The position numbers and the translations under genes were made by a program. A DNA stretch of 64,000 nt from the NCBI GenBank assembly GCA_030549205.1, contig JAUKTV010000012.1, positions 992,001 to 1,056,000 of the forward strand. Direction: 5' to 3'. The notes under the pieces are model-generated. The model searched no databases. It worked only from the letters and a program-made list of their open reading frames with translations, and was not told where the DNA came from. The DNA comes from Apiosordaria backusii. Taxonomy: Eukaryota > Ascomycota > Sordariomycetes > Sordariales > Lasiosphaeriaceae. Shown here piece after piece: positions 22,585-34,321 of this stretch. How positions within the stretch are numbered: position 1 is the first letter of the stretch; each line of letters opens with the position of its first letter.

Positions 22585-24986
22585 CTACTCGGCATTCTCC
22601 ACCCTCCTCTGAAGAATCTGCCTCGCATTCGCCGGAGTCAGCGAATCAATCTCCAGCTCATCCAACACCTTTTTCGCCTCTGTGTTATCAGTAAACACCA
22701 TATCCGTTGCCTTCTTCAACGACATGCCATCACCTTCCAGAGGTTGTTCAACAGGGAGATTCAGCAATCTGACCGCATCACTAAGACTACCCAGCGAACT
22801 GGACCCATCAGGTATATATCTCTCAATCACAGATGAAATAGCGTGCAGATCTCTTGCAAACTGAGCCGCGCCAGACGAGGTGAACTTGTGGCTCATCAAA
22901 ACGTCCGTCCAGAGGGTGCTATTCAAACGCTCGAGGGCCTCGCGCCACACCCGGCGAAACACAGCCGTGCCGAGGGCCCGCGAGAGAAAGTCAAAGTCAC
23001 GCTTCAGAACCCTCAACGGCTCGTCCAGCTCAGCGGTGACGGCCAAGTCATGTACGACGACCTCGTCATCCGCAATAGTGCTCCACTGCGGGCGGTGGAG
23101 ATATGCCTTGAAGGCTTTGCGGTGGGAGTCAACTAGCGCCTCGGAGAGAAACTCTTGCGCTCGTTTCCTCCTCTGGCTGTACGCGGCAATGGTCTCGTCG
23201 AATAAGACCCCGCTGTCGTTGTCCTCTTTGCCGACAGCGGCGGAAGTGCGATCCCGAACGTGGTCGTAGCTCATCCCCCCCGCAAGATTACTCTGGTCCT
23301 CGGTGACTTTGGCTCTGGTTTGGAGTTGTTCCCACATGGTGATGAAGAACTATTATTCTCCAAGTTAGCTTTATCAATGATACTTGACAGGATGTGAGGA
23401 AAGGGGGTAGGTACCTCTTCGTTACCCCAATCTTTCAACGCATTCACAACATGATCCGCGCTCCCATAAACCTTACACAGCGTCTCCAGCGCCCCCGTCC
23501 CCTCCAGCGCAGCAATCTGCTCCTTCGTCACCCCAAACGCCCTCCCCACCGTCGACGTAATACTCAAGTACGCCTCCAAGGTCCCCCGCAAATGATCATG
23601 ATACTCATCCAAAATGTTAAGCTGAATGTCAATCAGAAACCTCAGCTTGTGCGAAAACCTCCTCACCCTCTCATACTGCGTCGTAACACTCTTCAACAAG
23701 TCCGTCACCCTCACCGCAGCAAACGTCGGCTTCGTCTTCCCCGCCCCGGCAAAGTCATAGTCAATCGTCCTCGCATCTTGCGTCTGCATAATCGCCTGAT
23801 ACCTCTCCAGCGCAAACTTCTTTTCCGCTTCCAACCACGTCCGGAAATGATCCTTCAACACCTCCGAGGTTAAACCCCCCCATCCTTCTTCAACATTCCC
23901 CCCATCATACGCAAACCCCGCCCGGAGAGCCTCATCAAAATTCATAAGCTGCCCCATCAAACTACTCAAAAACGCTGCATCCCCCTCCGTAGCAGCCAGC
24001 GTATCACTAACCTTCTCCCTCACAACCGGCAGCATAGCCGTAATAAAAGCACACACCGGATCCATATACACCATCTTTTGCGCCACTCCCGTATCAGCAA
24101 ACCTCGCCGCCAACACCCCCCCAAAGTTCTCCCTTAGGAAATCCTCCCATTTCTCCAGTAGGGAAGTAAACCACGGAAAACAATGCGCGCCAATAGCCTG
24201 CGGCGCACTGGTGGGCTTATCGCTCATGAAATGAAACCGAAACTCCTTGATGAAGATCTGCGCCATGACGTCAAATGGTAGCAATGTGACAACCTCTGGA
24301 GAGTATAAAACTTCGGGGACTTGGAGGTCGATTAATTTTTCGAAACAAGCCAGCCATTCCTCGTCGACTTCGGAGTCGGGGTCCACGTTGGGCCAGTTGC
24401 GGTTTTTGAGGAGGGACTCGAGTTCGGAGGACATGGTGGCTTTCATTTCTGACCAGAGGGTGTCGGTGACGGATTGGACATGATTCACCAAGTGGACAGC
24501 GGCGCCGTCGGCTTGGGACTGGAGGTCTTTGAGCCGGAGGGAGAGCTGCTTGAGTTTGGTGTAGGGCTCTAGCGCTGCTTTGGGGGATTGCGGTAAATGT
24601 GCCCTGGCAGCCTGGCGGAGGTTTTCGACGTCTTGGAGGAGGAGGAGGTACTTGTAGGCGAGGTCGACTTTGCGGAGCTGGCTCATGGGGGCTTCGAGGC
24701 GGCGGATGGCTTCGTCGGGGGCGTCGGAGGAGGCGATGATTTGGAGGCGGACGTCGATGGACTTTTGGAGGGATTGGAAGTCGTTGATTTGGGTCATGAG
24801 GGCGGTTTGGCGGTCGGATTCGGACTGGCGGGCGAGGGCGAGGGCGGCGGTGGCATCGTCGAGTTGGGACTGGAGCTGGGAGCGCTGGTATTCGACTGAG
24901 GAGAGGAGGGTGTCGAGGTGGTCGAAGTCGGTGGTGGATTGGAGCTTGTCGTCGAGGTAGTCCTCGACTCGGATGTCGGATTCCAT
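22585..24986 (-). CDS. Tip20/RINT-1 family tethering protein of the Dsl1 complex
   Basis: Subunit of the Dsl1/NRZ complex that tethers Golgi-derived COPI vesicles at the ER. Exons 24986-23415 and 23349-22585, intron 65 bases, 778 residues, close to the family length. The first ATG is MESDIRVEDYLDDKLQ; an upstream in-frame TTG is not used here as a start. The N-terminus is coiled-coil-like (YQRSQLQSQLDDATAAL). The RINT1/TIP20 domain follows, with FRFHFMSDKPTS, CFPWFTSLLEKWEDFL, ERVRRFSHKLRFLIDIQL and ILDEYHDHL. It is convergent with the carrier gene and divergent from the Rmd1-family gene. Coding-strand wobble is C-rich at the 5' end (about 24970-24420) and G/T-rich downstream (about 24200-23430). 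Confidence 0.85.
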
Positions 24987-25374
24987 TTTGTGTATGAGTT
25001 GACTGTCGCGGTTCAAAAGGTGTGGTGTTGGGTAGCAAGAAGCTATTCAGGGTGACATTTCATGAGCTTGGATGGCAGGTGGGTAGTGGAGCTTGTGATG
25101 TGGTCACAAGTTCCTGAAGGGCATGTCATTTACACCGTGGGTGAAATATCTTGTAATTACGCGGTATATCACCCCGCCGTGACGGCATTAATTACCATTT
25201 TGCCGGCCGGGATTTTCGAGATTGAGAACTTCCCAAAGCTGCCGTCCAAAATCAAAATCTTTGGATTTTTCCACAAACTCTTAACTTTTACAAGTTTTCT
25301 TGTGTTGACTCCCTATACAATTCCTATCATCTCTCACGTCCACTTTGAGGTCAATTCCCCCCAATGGCCTCAAT
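24987..25374. promoter_or_regulatory. Bidirectional promoter region, TIP20-like / RMD1-like
   Basis: The only 388 bases between two divergent start codons, so both promoters must lie here. I see no canonical TATA pair or factor site I would commit to. Confidence 0.5.
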
Positions 25375-26727
25375 ATGAGGCCCATTCTCCCCAATCTCGG
25401 GTTTGCTACCCGCAGCATCAGCACATCGTTCAGTCAAGTCCCACGACCCCTCCTCTCGCAGACTGTCAACCCCCGCACGACAACACCAACAGCTCTCCGC
25501 TCTCGCCGTGGCATCTTTACCTCGAGGTCTCTCCTCCGCGCGGATGAGATAACAAAACCTTCTGCCAAACCAACACCAAAGGAGGAAAAGACCCAAGATG
25601 CCGATAGAAATGGGTCCGCACCTGAGAATGCCAACAACAGCACCCAACAGAAAAAACGCAAACCCCCCCTCCGCAACTCCCTCCACCGCGTCGCCATCGT
25701 AGCCCAAAAGGGCAAACCCGGCAGCAAGCCCACCCCGCCACCAGAAAAAGCCATCGATGCGGCAGAAGGCTCCTCCGCCATCTCGGCCATCTGCGTGGCT
25801 GACTCGTTTGATATGGAAAAGGTGGTCGACATCCTTTCCAGTCACAACTTTACCCTCGATCCTGATAATTCTGGGTTTGAGCTCAGTGAAGTCGTCCACG
25901 CGAGAGGTCTCAACAATGGGGATATTTTTGTTTTCCCGTCCGGCACCGTTGTCACCTGGGCGTTGCCGCCAGACGTGGTGAACACCTTGGCGACGAAACA
26001 TCTACTGCCCGCAGCGGAACAGCCCTTTGTAGAGAATAAAGAAGTGGAGGATCTAGAGTTTGTCGCTGACCCTGAGGCGGAAGAGTCGAGAGTGAGCGGG
26101 GATGTGGTTGTGTTGGGCACGAGGAGGGAGCAGGAGAGCGGGGAGGGGCTGGATACCACGCTGGCAAAGATTGCTTTTTCGTCGGGGTTGGCGAGGAGTA
26201 CCAAGCTTGCGGTTCTGGAGTCTTCTCTGACCCGCTATCTCGAAAGCACGAGACATATCCCTGATCGGTTGTCCCGAGGCTTGAAGGCGCCGTTATCGAG
26301 AGATCTGATCCTCAAGAAGGCAGGGGAACTGTTGAACCTCAGAAGTCAGTTGAATCACTACAATGATTTGACGGATGCGCTGCCAGATATCTTCTGGGAT
26401 ACAGAGGAGAAGCTGGAGACGTATTATGCCAAGATTGGGAAGGCGCTGGATGTGGGCGTGAGGATCAAGACGTTGAATGACAAGATGACGTATGCGCAGG
26501 AGGTGATCAATATGACGCAGGGGGTGCTGGATATTAGCGAGAAGATGAGCAGTGAGGCGCATAGTACGAGGTTGGAGTGGATTATTATCATTTTGATTGC
26601 GATTGAGGTTGGGTTTGAGCTGAGGAGGTTGTATATGGAGAGGGAGGACAAGTTTGAGGAGACCTTGCTGGGGGAGGTGAGGGGGTTGAGGGACGAAATT
26701 GGGGTGTTGAAGGGTGAGAGGAAGTAA
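25375..26727 (+). CDS. DUF155 protein of the Rmd1/Rmd8/Mrx10 (RMND1) family, probably mitochondrial
   Basis: Intronless gene for about 450 residues. The ATG chosen gives MRPILPNLGFATRSISTSF followed by a Ser/Arg-rich stretch, a likely mitochondrial presequence. The DUF155 domain covers about residues 150-390 (ICVADSFDMEKVVDIL, FVFPSGTVVTWALP, KLAVLESSLTRYLE). A single membrane anchor follows near the C-terminus (LEWIIIILIAIEVGFELRRL). The human relative RMND1 and yeast Mrx10 act at the mitochondrial inner membrane in organelle translation; this role is inferred from the family. The C-terminus after the anchor is charged. Wobble bases change from C/A (25380-25760) to G/T (26040-26727). Confidence 0.87.
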   Translation: MRPILPNLGFATRSISTSFSQVPRPLLSQTVNPRTTTPTALRSRRGIFTSRSLLRADEITKPSAKPTPKEEKTQDADRNGSAPENANNSTQQKKRKPPLRNSLHRVAIVAQKGKPGSKPTPPPEKAIDAAEGSSAISAICVADSFDMEKVVDILSSHNFTLDPDNSGFELSEVVHARGLNNGDIFVFPSGTVVTWALPPDVVNTLATKHLLPAAEQPFVENKEVEDLEFVADPEAEESRVSGDVVVLGTRREQESGEGLDTTLAKIAFSSGLARSTKLAVLESSLTRYLESTRHIPDRLSRGLKAPLSRDLILKKAGELLNLRSQLNHYNDLTDALPDIFWDTEEKLETYYAKIGKALDVGVRIKTLNDKMTYAQEVINMTQGVLDISEKMSSEAHSTRLEWIIIILIAIEVGFELRRLYMEREDKFEETLLGEVRGLRDEIGVLKGERK

Positions 26728-27723
26728 ACAGATGAAAGATTTTCTTATTTATATATATAGGTTTAACTGTTTAGATATGATACCCAGCTCTCTTACAATT
26801 CTACTTGGTTTAAAGGATCATGTGGGAGGAAGGGAGGTGCATGTTGATGTGTGATGATTATAGCTGTGTCATATAAGTATTTTGATATGATGGCTGAGTC
26901 TGCTGAGGGTGTTGTAAGGGGCCATGGTCATCAACTCCTTCTATTATCGGCTCAATATACTTGTTACAAAAAAGAAGTGTACTAAAACTGACGACCAAAA
27001 AAAAACCAACCTCGGACTTGAACCGAGACTTTCTATCTGCCATGAATAGAGCGAACGATCCCTCTAAGAACAAACCGGAGGACCAGCTGACTTCATTGGA
27101 AATCGAACGGAGAACGCCTGGGAAACTGACATTTTCAGTATGTTTTGGAGCAGACAATTGTGCTAACTTACACCAGTTGGGACGCCTGGGCTTGATTTCT
27201 GAGGGCCAATGAGGGAGAACGAGGGTTGAGTACCCTGGTAAGGATGTGGTATGTGGCTTGAGGGAAAAAGGTTAAAAGGAGGAGTTACCTGATCCGCCAC
27301 TGGGAATAGAGTCAAGTGTTGAGCATGCGGGTAAACTGAAGGACACACGCCAGAGTCAAAGTAAGAACAGAGATGGAAAACAATGAAAACTTCTTTAGTC
27401 GCTCGCTGTATTGGTATTTGTATCTGTGATCCTCCGAGTCGCCGCAAAGAAAAGAAAGGAGCCCCAAGAAAATCTGATCTCGCTCTTCAAAACATCTCTC
27501 TGTCTCCCGTTTAAAGGACCGCTGACTAAACTAAAGCAGCTCTGTCCTATAGGCGATTCCTGTCCCATTTCTTGATGGAAAAAACACACTCGAACCAGCC
27601 AACAACATCGACTAGGAAACCACCTTGATAGTTCCAGACCTTTCCCTGAGTAACAACATCAAAACAAGAAATCACCATCATTACCGCCCCTTTTCACTCT
27701 CCCACCACCTTCACCATCAAACA
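26728..27723. other. Intergenic region
   Basis: Convergent space between the DUF155 gene and the CaM kinase gene. Apart from a tRNA-like relic near 27000-27100, no gene is supported; a plus-strand open frame through that relic has no motif. Confidence 0.45.
27003..27104 (-). other. tRNA-like relic with an intact T arm and oligo-T terminator
   Basis: On the minus strand a perfect T arm (CTCGG TTCAAGT CCGAG, 27025-27009) with B box GGTTCAAGTCC is followed by GTTGG and then at least eight T, a standard Pol III stop. CCAAT about 80 bases upstream could pair with GTTGG as five acceptor pairs, and TCAGCTGGT resembles a D loop. I could not form a full cloverleaf with a proper anticodon loop, even allowing an intron. 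It is probably a decayed tRNA or SINE-like element. Confidence 0.35.
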
Positions 27724-28689
27724 TCACCGCCGACTCCCACCCCCACTCCAAAGCCCCTTACTAGTCTCAACAACCCTATTCGCCTCATTCCCAGGCCTCA
27801 AACTAGCCGGCACCCCAACACCCCCAACATACCCCCCTCCCGAAGGCGCATCCTCCATACTAACATCCCCATCCGTTTGCTGTCGCGAACCACCACCCTC
27901 ACCACCACTCCCAAACCCACTATCCAGCCCCCCCCACCAGCACTCCCCATCGAACTCTCCATCCCCGAAATCCCACTATCATCCCTCCCCTGCCCCCCCT
28001 GACCCGGCCTAAGATTCTCCCCAGCACCACCAGCGGGAATCCCCCTCTGAGCCTGCAACCCCCCCTTCAGCGGCTCCTTGCTCCTCCCCCCATTCATCAT
28101 CCCCGCACCCCCCTGCCCCTCCCTCAACTTATTAATCGCCCTCACCGTATCAATCGCCGCATGCAGCGTCCTCCTCGCATTAAAATTCTTCTTCACCGTC
28201 GGCAGCAAGTTCGCCCCCTTGTTCACCACCCCCTCCGTCCCATCCGCCGCCCCTCCCTCCCCAGCACCCTTATTGCTCAACCACCCCGCCACAAACGGAT
28301 GCTGCAGCGCCTCATGCGCCGTCATTCGTTTTTTCGGATCAATCGTCAAGCACCTCCTGATAAAATCCTTGGCAGAATCACTAACCCCCCTCCAGTACTC
28401 CAACGGAGTAAAACTGTAATCCGCATTCAAAATCGCCTGCATCTCCTCAAAGTCACTATCCCTATCAAACGGGGTATACCCACACAGCAAAAAGTACGTA
28501 ATCACCCCCAGCGCCCAAAGATCAACCGGCTTTCCATGCCCGGTCTTTTTGAAGATCTCTGGTGCCATATACCCCGGTGTTCCGCACGTTGTCGTCAGAA
28601 CATGGAACTGCTCCTCGTCCATTATCCGCGAGAGACCAAAGTCTGCGATTAGCAAATCGGCGTTATCTTCCGGGGTGCGGAAAAGAAGA

Positions 28690-28724
<35 letters not shown>

Positions 28725-29188
28725 GTCGTGGAGGTAGGCGATCGCGGAGAGGGTGGCGCGGATGAGGTCGGCGGCGTCGGATTCGTAGTAGGAACCCTTG
28801 CGGCAGATGCGCTCGAAGAGCTCGCCGCCTAGGGCGAGGTCGGTGACGAGGTAGAGGTTGTTCATGGTTTCAAAGTAGTCGACGAGGGTGAGGATGTTTT
28901 GGTGGCCCATGGAGACTTTGCGGAGGACGGCTATTTCGTTGCGGACCTGGGACACATGGTGGTTAGAAAAGGGGGTTGGAATAGAGACATAGGGGGAAGG
29001 GGAGAACAAACCATGTGCTCACGCCCGGCCATCAGTCGCTTGTTAATCACCTTGGCGGCGTAGTACCTGCCCGTGTCGATGTGCACGCATTCCTTGACGA
29101 CGGAATAAGACCCCGCGCCGAGGGTTTTGCCGACCTTGTATTGGCATGGCTGGATGTTGGGTTGGGGTCGGCCGCCGGTGGTGGCCAT
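27724..29188 (-). CDS. Calcium/calmodulin-dependent protein kinase (CaMK1/Cmk type), frameshifted tail
   Basis: Serine/threonine kinase responding to Ca2+/calmodulin. Exon 1 29188-29012, intron 29011-28947 (GTTTGT donor), exon 2 28946-27724. Catalytic marks are GAGSYSVVKE, AAKVI, HRDLKPENLL (about residue 139), DFGLS, and CGTPGYMAPEI in the activation loop with its phosphorylatable Thr. A basic amphipathic segment after the kinase (NARRTLHAAIDTVRAINKL) fits the autoinhibitory and calmodulin-binding region. The literal frame drifts into a Val/Arg-rich tail ending at 27798. With one more G in the run of eight (27928-27935) the tail becomes Gly/Ser-rich, contains DGDVSMEDAPSGGG, and stops at 27724, giving about 466 residues. 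Confidence 0.92.
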
Positions 29189-30162
29189 GGTTGGCGATGA
29201 TTTACTTTGTGTGTTGCTCCGTCTCTATGTGTAGATAAGGTAGGTAGATAGGTATGTCGTCGTCGGCGGCGGCGGCCTGGTGGTGTCGCTTACAAACCTA
29301 GCCAGCGCGCGCGCGCAGGTGTGTAGGATGCCGTCAAAGGCGGTTTACGTCAGGTACCCAAAGATATCAATCGCTCTCCAACAGTTCTTCCGACAGCCGG
29401 TGAAGCTGTCTCTTCGATGCTGTAATTGAAAGTTGCCTGGACGCCTTGCGCAGCCTTATTCGCAGGTTGACGTTGGGGGGGAAAAACCTCTGACCGCAAA
29501 TCGGGCAGCCAGCCTTGCTGGAGTGGCAGTGTGATAAGGTCAGGGCCAAAAGAGGGAGCCCGGTCGGACCAAAAGGGGGATGGGAATTGGATTGGATTGG
29601 ATGGGTCTTTTTCTGTAGGGAGGGATTGGCCGGGAGAGACACAGAGAAGAGAGCGAGATCAAGGGGGAGGGGAGAGGGGTTCGTGTGTTTCTCCTGTTGT
29701 TCCACTCGAGGCTCCAACTTGACGACGTTGTATTAGACCTGATCACGCCCAGCCAACTGAATTTTCACAGCTTCAACTATATAGACGCCAAACATAACAA
29801 AAAAGAAACACCTCTTCCGGCATTGGCTCCATCAGCCGCACTCACTCCAGGTTTCATCGTGACCCAGACCACTTGAGACAAGCACCGGAGTTGCTGCCCC
29901 TCGTTCCTGTGGCCAATCATGTCAAGCGGGGAGCCCCACTTCCCCTCGTTCAGGAGTCCGCCCAACGGTTCGCTCCGGGGTCCTTGGCTCCCCTGTCAAC
30001 TGTCAACACCCAGGGTCTGTGTAGCATCACGAGACCCCCATCACCCACTCCAGAACGAGGTATTGAATGTAGAGTCTTGATCAATTCCTATCAAAGTCAA
30101 GACTGGGTATCTTTTACCAGTACAAGCAACTCCTTATATACTCCCACCTGTTATTTTCTTCA
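29189..30162. other. Intergenic region with CG-alternating tract
   Basis: Promoter and leader of the CaM kinase, then the 3' flank of KRE33. A GC dinucleotide run (about 29305-29316) lies about 120 bases upstream of the kinase ATG, near a CGG/GTC-rich stretch. Minus-strand frame 29367-29717 contains CPICGQRF but no zinc-finger partner residues, so I do not call it. Confidence 0.45.
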
Positions 30163-33100
30163 TTACCTCTTGCTGCTCTTCTCCTTCTTTGGCTTCTTGG
30201 CCTTCGAATGCCCCTTCTCTTCAGCACCATCCTCGACAGCCTTGCGCTTCGTCTTAGTTTTAACGCTCACTGTGGTCCCTGACTTGCCGCTCTTGGCCGC
30301 CTTGAGCACTTGGGTCTCGGCTTCCTTCCAGACTGTCTCATCGCCCTCAATCTCATACCTAGAGCAAACATATTAGCAAAGGGTAGGGCAAGCGCTAGGG
30401 ATAAGAGCACTCACTGATCCAACGGCAAAGAATCAATCATCTCCCTCTGCCTCTTCCTCAACTCTGCTGCAGCCTCACCCCCCGCCTCCTCCAGCTCATC
30501 CTCCAAGCTTGTCTCCAATGGCACAAACTTGTTATCCACCACCTCGTCATCATGCGCACCAGACGCATTCTCCCTGCTCACGCCAATAATCTTCCCATGA
30601 TCTGGCATCTCCGCCTCCATCGCCCCCGAAACCAACGAGCTCAAATGCGACACAATCTTTCTCATAATCTTGATGAAGATCGCCAACAGCTGACTCGCCG
30701 GCAGATTCAACTCGTCCGCCACCACATCCACCTCCTTCCTCTGCAAGCCCACCGCCAGCAAGATCGCCTGCTGCAATCCACTGAGCTTGATACTGTCCTT
30801 CAACTTGCCAGTAAAGTATAAGTTCGCGATGGTAGGAATAAGATCCAGCACAACGTGGTAGTCAAGCAACCCGTTAGAGTATGACTCCAGTCTCTTGTGA
30901 TCAAAGGGCGTGAGCACACTGTCCAGCTCGCTCTTGCTCAATTCCCCAGCCTTGGCTGTCGGATCCAGCTCCGCACCAGCATTAGCACTCTCCTCAATTG
31001 TCAATGCCAAAATTGAGGGGAACTCCCTAAACTTGTAGCTCAGCAACGACAAGAACCTCCTGTGGAAATCATTGGCGAAAGCCCCCAACCAGCTCGAATC
31101 ATTTCCATCCTGCAGCGGCCTGAGCATAACGCACGTGTGCTCCCCCGTAAGATCATTGGCCGTTTGCCTCAGGTAAACTGGCGCGAACTGCGACCTCTTC
31201 CAGAACTTATGCAACGGCTGTGTCAACCCATAGCTCACACCGACATAATCCAGCCTCTCCGGCCTCCTCTCCGCCAACTTGGCAAACAGGGGAGGGAGCT
31301 CGGACATATCCCGGACTTTGATATCATCAAAGAGAGAACCCTTCTCAAGCTCGGCGTCTGTGACCCTCGGGGCGGCTTGTACCATGGCCACATCGTCATC
31401 CTCAGAAAGGTTGGCGAACTTGCCCTCGTAATAGTTGACCAGAAGCTCCAAAGCTTTGGAGCCGTAGCCCATAGAGACGTAATCTGGGTTTGTAGCGATA
31501 CGGACGACGCGAGCGCCAGAAAGAGAAGCGAACTCGTCGTCTTGGAACTGCTGGCTCACCAACCAGGGAATCAAATCACCCGCTGGTTGTGAACCCCTGC
31601 TCAAGCTGTTGAGAATGCTCTGTCTGCTGATCCTACCTTCAAGGGACACCTGAATAACACACAAAGGCTCTGGCAATCTCCCCTCTGAGATAGGACCAGT
31701 AAGCACGAAAAGCTCGTGGGCCGGCGCATCGCTCATAAGCTGGAGATCATTGGGCGAGTTCTTGTAATGACTGGCTACGTAGAGGGCAACCATTTGCTGG
31801 AGGAATCTCTCTGATACGGGGTGGAAAGAGAATAGTGTGTCGCGGTTGACGTGCAGCAGCTCGCACTGGGAAGGATCTGGACAGCCTTGAGTGCTGAGTT
31901 TCGATCTGGGAAGTGTCGCGTCAAGGCAGAGCAATGTGTTGAGCCACTTCTCAACGCTATCGCCCTGGGCATAACGAATGGGTTCAGAGAGTGTGATTTC
32001 CTTGAGGGATCGCCCGCCAATTCCGGCCGTTTCCTTGGTGGTCTTCCCGCTCGCTCTGTCAACCTCGGCCGTACCTGCACCATTCGCGTTACCACCGGCC
32101 ATGGATTGTTCTCTCAGCTGCTTGATCAGCTTGAGCGAAAGTGACCGACCAGTACCTTCGTAGCCGCTGATTGTGGAAGCCATGAAAACTAGGTATGGGC
32201 CCATGAGCTTCTTGACAACAGGGAGAGGAATAGCAGCCGCCTCATCAATGACCACCAACTCGGCCTGTCCAAGAACATGCGCATCCTGAGGGCGGAAATA
32301 CTGAATTGTTTGACGGTGGTTTCTGTGGATGTTGACTCTGACAATCGCCTTGTTGAAATCCGGATTTGTCGACTGAATAATCGAGTAATCCGCATGATCC
32401 TTATAATCCAGCGCATCGAACCCCTTGAAAACAAACTCAAACAGGGTCTTCAAGTTCTCCGGTGATGGCGACGTAATGAAGATATTGCTGTAGCCATACG
32501 CCACCGCAGCCGCAATAGCAACACCCATAGCCGCCGATTTTCCACGGCCACGCGCAGCCGTCAAAGTGACCGTATTCCTGAGCGTTTTCTCCGCAATGGC
32601 ATCAACGAAAGTAAGCAGCGCCTTCGCTTGATCAGTCGTTTTCGCCAACTTTACAAGCGACCCAATAGGCTGTGTATCCTGCAAGGAATCCTTAATCTTC
32701 TCCAGCTCCTGCTTCGTCTTGCTCAACGGCTTGTCCTCATCCCGTGGTGGCAGCGCTTTAACCCCCTTCCCTCCTGAAATCGGCAAAACGTTCAACTCGT
32801 CGTCAATAACCAAACACGAATCGCAGCTCCCAAGCGACAAGATAAACCGCTCGTTAAACCTCGCCACAACATCATCATGCGCCTCGGTCCGGTATCTTGA
32901 GTGAACGTCCATCGACATGGTATAAAGCTGTTTCAAGCTGTTCATCCCCTTGAGCAACAGCACCACCAAACCACCACCCTCAACCGTCTCGATCGTCCTG
33001 GCGAGGATGTTTGGCGTCATGGCCTCGAAATCTTGGAGGATCAGCATCCCGTAGGTGTTACCGAGGATCTTCTCGGTTTCCTTGTAGTAAACATATCGGA

Positions 33101-33483
33101 TATCGTTCAAGCTGATAAAAAGCTCAAATGGGTCCTCCGAGTTGGCCTCTCGTATCCCGCGCTTGATTTCCTTCTTGATTTTGTTCTCCCGCTTCTTTCG
33201 GTGGGAGGTAAAGCCGAGGAGCTTGTTCTTGTACGCCCAGAGCACGGATTTGTTATGCCTCACCTCCATGCTGGACATGATGTAGTAGAGGTGGACGATG
33301 GCATCTTTGGCGCGGTCGCCGACGACGACGACGAAGGACCGCTTCTTCTCTTGGAGGCCATTGCGGATTAGTGTTGGGATTCGGGAGTCTCTGAACACAA
33401 TTACTATTAGTATTCCACAGGTATGTATTGAGCTGTAAAGGATAAGTAATTTGCAAAACTTACACTACTTTTTGGGTCGTCAT
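30163..33483 (-). CDS. kre33: RNA cytidine acetyltransferase Kre33/NAT10
   Basis: Essential nucleolar enzyme that makes N4-acetylcytidine in 18S rRNA and in Ser/Leu tRNAs, and is needed for small-subunit assembly. Exon 1 is only 20 bases (33483-33464, MTTQKVV), exon 2 33390-30415, exon 3 30358-30163; total 1063 residues, near the yeast length. Domain order matches the family: N-terminal DUF1726 region, helicase-like ATPase with Walker A TAARGRGKSAAMG (about residue 286) and VVIDEAAAIPLP, GNAT acetyltransferase (SGARVVRIATNPDYVSMGYG), tRNA-binding region, and a Lys-rich tail (KKPKKEKSSKR) in the last exon. The third exon is required, because reading through its GTGAGT donor would stop at once. 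Confidence 0.95.
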
Positions 33484-34321
33484 TATCGCGGCTTTCTTCT
33501 TTGCGAATTGGGCCTTGAACGAATTGGAGAGGGACCCCAGATGAAATTTGGGAACTTTGCGACGGGCTGCAGGTGCAGGGAGCTCTCCCAATTATTTTTT
33601 GTTCTGCCGGGCGGTGACGTGCCAAGAGGACTTATCAGCTTATCAGCAGAGGCGGATCCACAAGGACCACAACAGCTTACACTAGCGCGGTTCATCAATT
33701 GACATCGCGGCTTCCTAATTGGGACAGTGAGTTCTTGCTTACTATGGTCTCTTGAGAAGCCATCAACTATACTCCTGTAAATTCTTTTTTTGTTTTTGAT
33801 ATCTTTTCAATGTGATCTTCAATTTAGAGTAAGCCATCTAGAATAATCCTTGATTCTGTTATTGCTGCTGGCAAGATGAGGCTACTTAGGGTTTGTCACA
33901 GGCTCGAGCTTGAAGGGCCACGACCATCATGAGGACACAAAAAGCCCTGGGAAAGTTGCGCCCATGATCATTGAAATCTCGTCTGAGTTTAGAACACAGT
34001 GAATTCAAAGCCTAGCGTGGTCAATGCTTGCCCCCAACTTTCGCCCAAAGAGCAGCACCGAGCAACAGCATCTTTGATCTTTTTTGCGACACCCGGTCGT
34101 CGACAACCTTACACCCAGCTCTCGCCATCTCTCTGAAAAAAAAAAAAAAAAAAAATTTTTTTATTTCCGCGATACTATTCATCCAACTCTCCTTACAAAC
34201 ATCTTCCACACTTCTTCACATTCTGGATAGATGTGTTGGTCTTCTGTGTAGTCGCATTTTGATTTGATTTCAGGTGAGGTTCAACTAGTCGCTAACAGCA
34301 ACCAGGCATCAAACGAAGATC
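33484..34321. other. Divergent promoter region, KRE33 / F-box-like gene
   Basis: About 840 bases between two divergent genes. It holds an A run followed directly by T (about 34135-34162). No gene recognised. Confidence 0.5.

Noticed and set aside
2960..27940. Programmed ribosomal frameshifting as explanation of the frame breaks
   Set aside because: Six unrelated genes, no shared slippery heptamer or downstream structure, and all fixed by one added base; sequence error is simpler.
27625..28002. Plus-strand frame rich in Pro/His/Thr opposite the CaM kinase
   Set aside because: Shadow of the G-rich kinase 3' end on the other strand.
29367..29717. Minus-strand frame with CPICGQRF, like a zinc finger
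   Set aside because: No paired His/Cys residues follow, there is no clear start or splice support, and it sits in the kinase/KRE33 flank.
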